A stretch of DNA of 5,666 nt from Phycisphaerales bacterium (lineage in GTDB: Bacteria; Planctomycetota; Phycisphaerae; SM23-33), in the NCBI GenBank assembly GCA_003153915.1, contig PMBX01000156.1, forward strand, positions 3,541 to 9,206, written 5' to 3'. Positions 4,987 through 5,666 of this stretch are shown piece by piece. The translations under genes and the position numbers were made by a program. The notes beneath the pieces are model-generated. The model was not told the DNA's origin. It did not search any database and saw only the letters and a program-made list of their open reading frames with translations. Within the stretch, counting starts at the first letter, position 1; each line of letters opens with the position of its first letter.

Positions 4987-5666
4987 ATGAAGAATGCATA
5001 TCGCAATCGCCCCCTTATCGCGTTGCTGGCGGGCCTGATCGGGGCTCTGGCCGGTTGTCAGGTGACGCCGCCGGACGTGCCGGCGGATATCGCCCGGGCC
5101 ACGGGCATCGACAACGCAATCGTGTTCCGGGCGGATCCCGCGGCGCTGGAGACCGGGCCGGTGGACGGAACCCTCACGCCGGCGCAGGCCATTCGGATGG
5201 CCCTGGCCCACGATCCGCGGATACAGGCGGACTTGGCGCGCGTGCGGGCGGCGGAGGCGGAGTCCGATCAGGCGCGGCTGCTGGCCAACCCGATTCTCAA
5301 CATCGATCTGCGGTTCCCCCATGCCGCCGGCTCGAACACCGCCTTTGAGGCGACTCTGACGGGCGACCTGGTCGCCCTGCTGCAGAAGCCCGCGCAGATT
5401 CAGGCGGCCGATAGGCGCCTGCGGGCCAGCGCGGCCGACGCGCTGACCACGGCCCTGGACGTGATGAGCGAAATCCAGCAGGCCTACGTGGCGGCCCAGT
5501 CGGTCGAGGCCCAGATCGACAGCGCCCAGAACCGCGGAAAAATCTTCCAGCAACTGCGCGACCTGGCCAAGAGGCGCCTGGATTTGGGCGAAGGCACGCG
5601 CCTGGATGTGCTCACGCTCGACGCCCAGATCATGGATGCCCAACTGGAGCTTTCCGACCTCAAGCT
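4987..5666 (+). CDS. TolC-family outer-membrane efflux lipoprotein, 3' end cut by window edge
   Basis: The frame is open from ATG 4987 to the right edge, giving 226 complete codons, about half of a typical 420-480-residue outer membrane factor. It begins with a lipoprotein signal: basic MKNAYRNR, hydrophobic 9-22 and the lipobox LAGC with Cys24; Gln at +2 permits outer-membrane sorting. The TolC/OprM-type features follow: LTPAQAIRMALAHDPRIQADLARVRAAEAE (63-92), RLLANP (97-102), then long helices (139-199) and RRLDLGEGTRLDVLTLDAQIMDAQLELSDL (196-225), the family's conserved helix pair. Such proteins form trimeric export channels working with a membrane-fusion protein and an inner-membrane pump, which I expect just beyond the window. 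The start is not certain: ATG 4987 has no well-spaced Shine-Dalgarno sequence, while an in-frame TTG at 4978 lies 5 bases after AAAGGG (4967-4972) and would add MLN. Confidence 0.9.
   Translation, partial: MKNAYRNRPLIALLAGLIGALAGCQVTPPDVPADIARATGIDNAIVFRADPAALETGPVDGTLTPAQAIRMALAHDPRIQADLARVRAAEAESDQARLLANPILNIDLRFPHAAGSNTAFEATLTGDLVALLQKPAQIQAADRRLRASAADALTTALDVMSEIQQAYVAAQSVEAQIDSAQNRGKIFQQLRDLAKRRLDLGEGTRLDVLTLDAQIMDAQLELSDLK

Noticed and set aside
4900..5643. Minus-strand open frame opposite the TolC-family gene
   Set aside because: Antisense to a clear lipobox and TolC motifs; a shadow caused by codon bias.

Overview
This is a GC-rich chromosomal window from a Gram-negative bacterium. 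An outer-membrane efflux lipoprotein, two exported proteins with Sec-type signal peptides and a NapG/MauM-like ferredoxin are all present. The secreted beta-propeller type and the ferredoxin with an LRPPGA stretch before its first cluster remind me of Planctomycetota or similar environmental lineages. That is an impression from family knowledge, not a proof of taxonomy.

Layout. Positions 1-851 (minus) hold most of galE, cut by the left edge. A 239-bp divergent intergenic region follows, with two inverted repeats and a possible galE promoter. Positions 1091-1627 (plus) encode an unrecognised exported protein of 178 residues. It converges, with only 8 bp between, on a minus-strand gene (1636-2571) for a four-cluster [4Fe-4S] ferredoxin of the NapG/MauM type. 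The 82 bp upstream of the ferredoxin gene are shared with a small DUF433 gene (2654-2899, plus); they hold -10-like elements on both strands and a palindrome around the plus-strand one. A MarC-family membrane protein (2912-3586) starts 12 bp after the DUF433 stop. After a 259-bp gap comes a secreted YncE/YVTN-type beta-propeller (3846-4850), closed by a strong intrinsic terminator at 4903-4942. A TolC-family outer-membrane lipoprotein gene (4987 onward) runs off the right edge and probably begins an efflux operon.

The genes do not form one pathway; this looks like an ordinary housekeeping/accessory mix with several separate transcription units. I see no RNA gene, CRISPR array, insertion sequence or phage module, and no convincing new multi-gene system. 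The observations most worth checking are regulatory. A Pho-box-like 11-bp-period direct repeat lies exactly 10 bp upstream of a good -10 before the beta-propeller gene. A palindrome encloses the -10 of the DUF433 antitoxin-like gene, and the place where the usual DUF433 partner would begin holds only a 14-codon frame starting MRF, running into the MarC gene. The ferredoxin has an unusual N-terminus, with a twin-arginine-like motif internal and apparently unable to act as an export signal.
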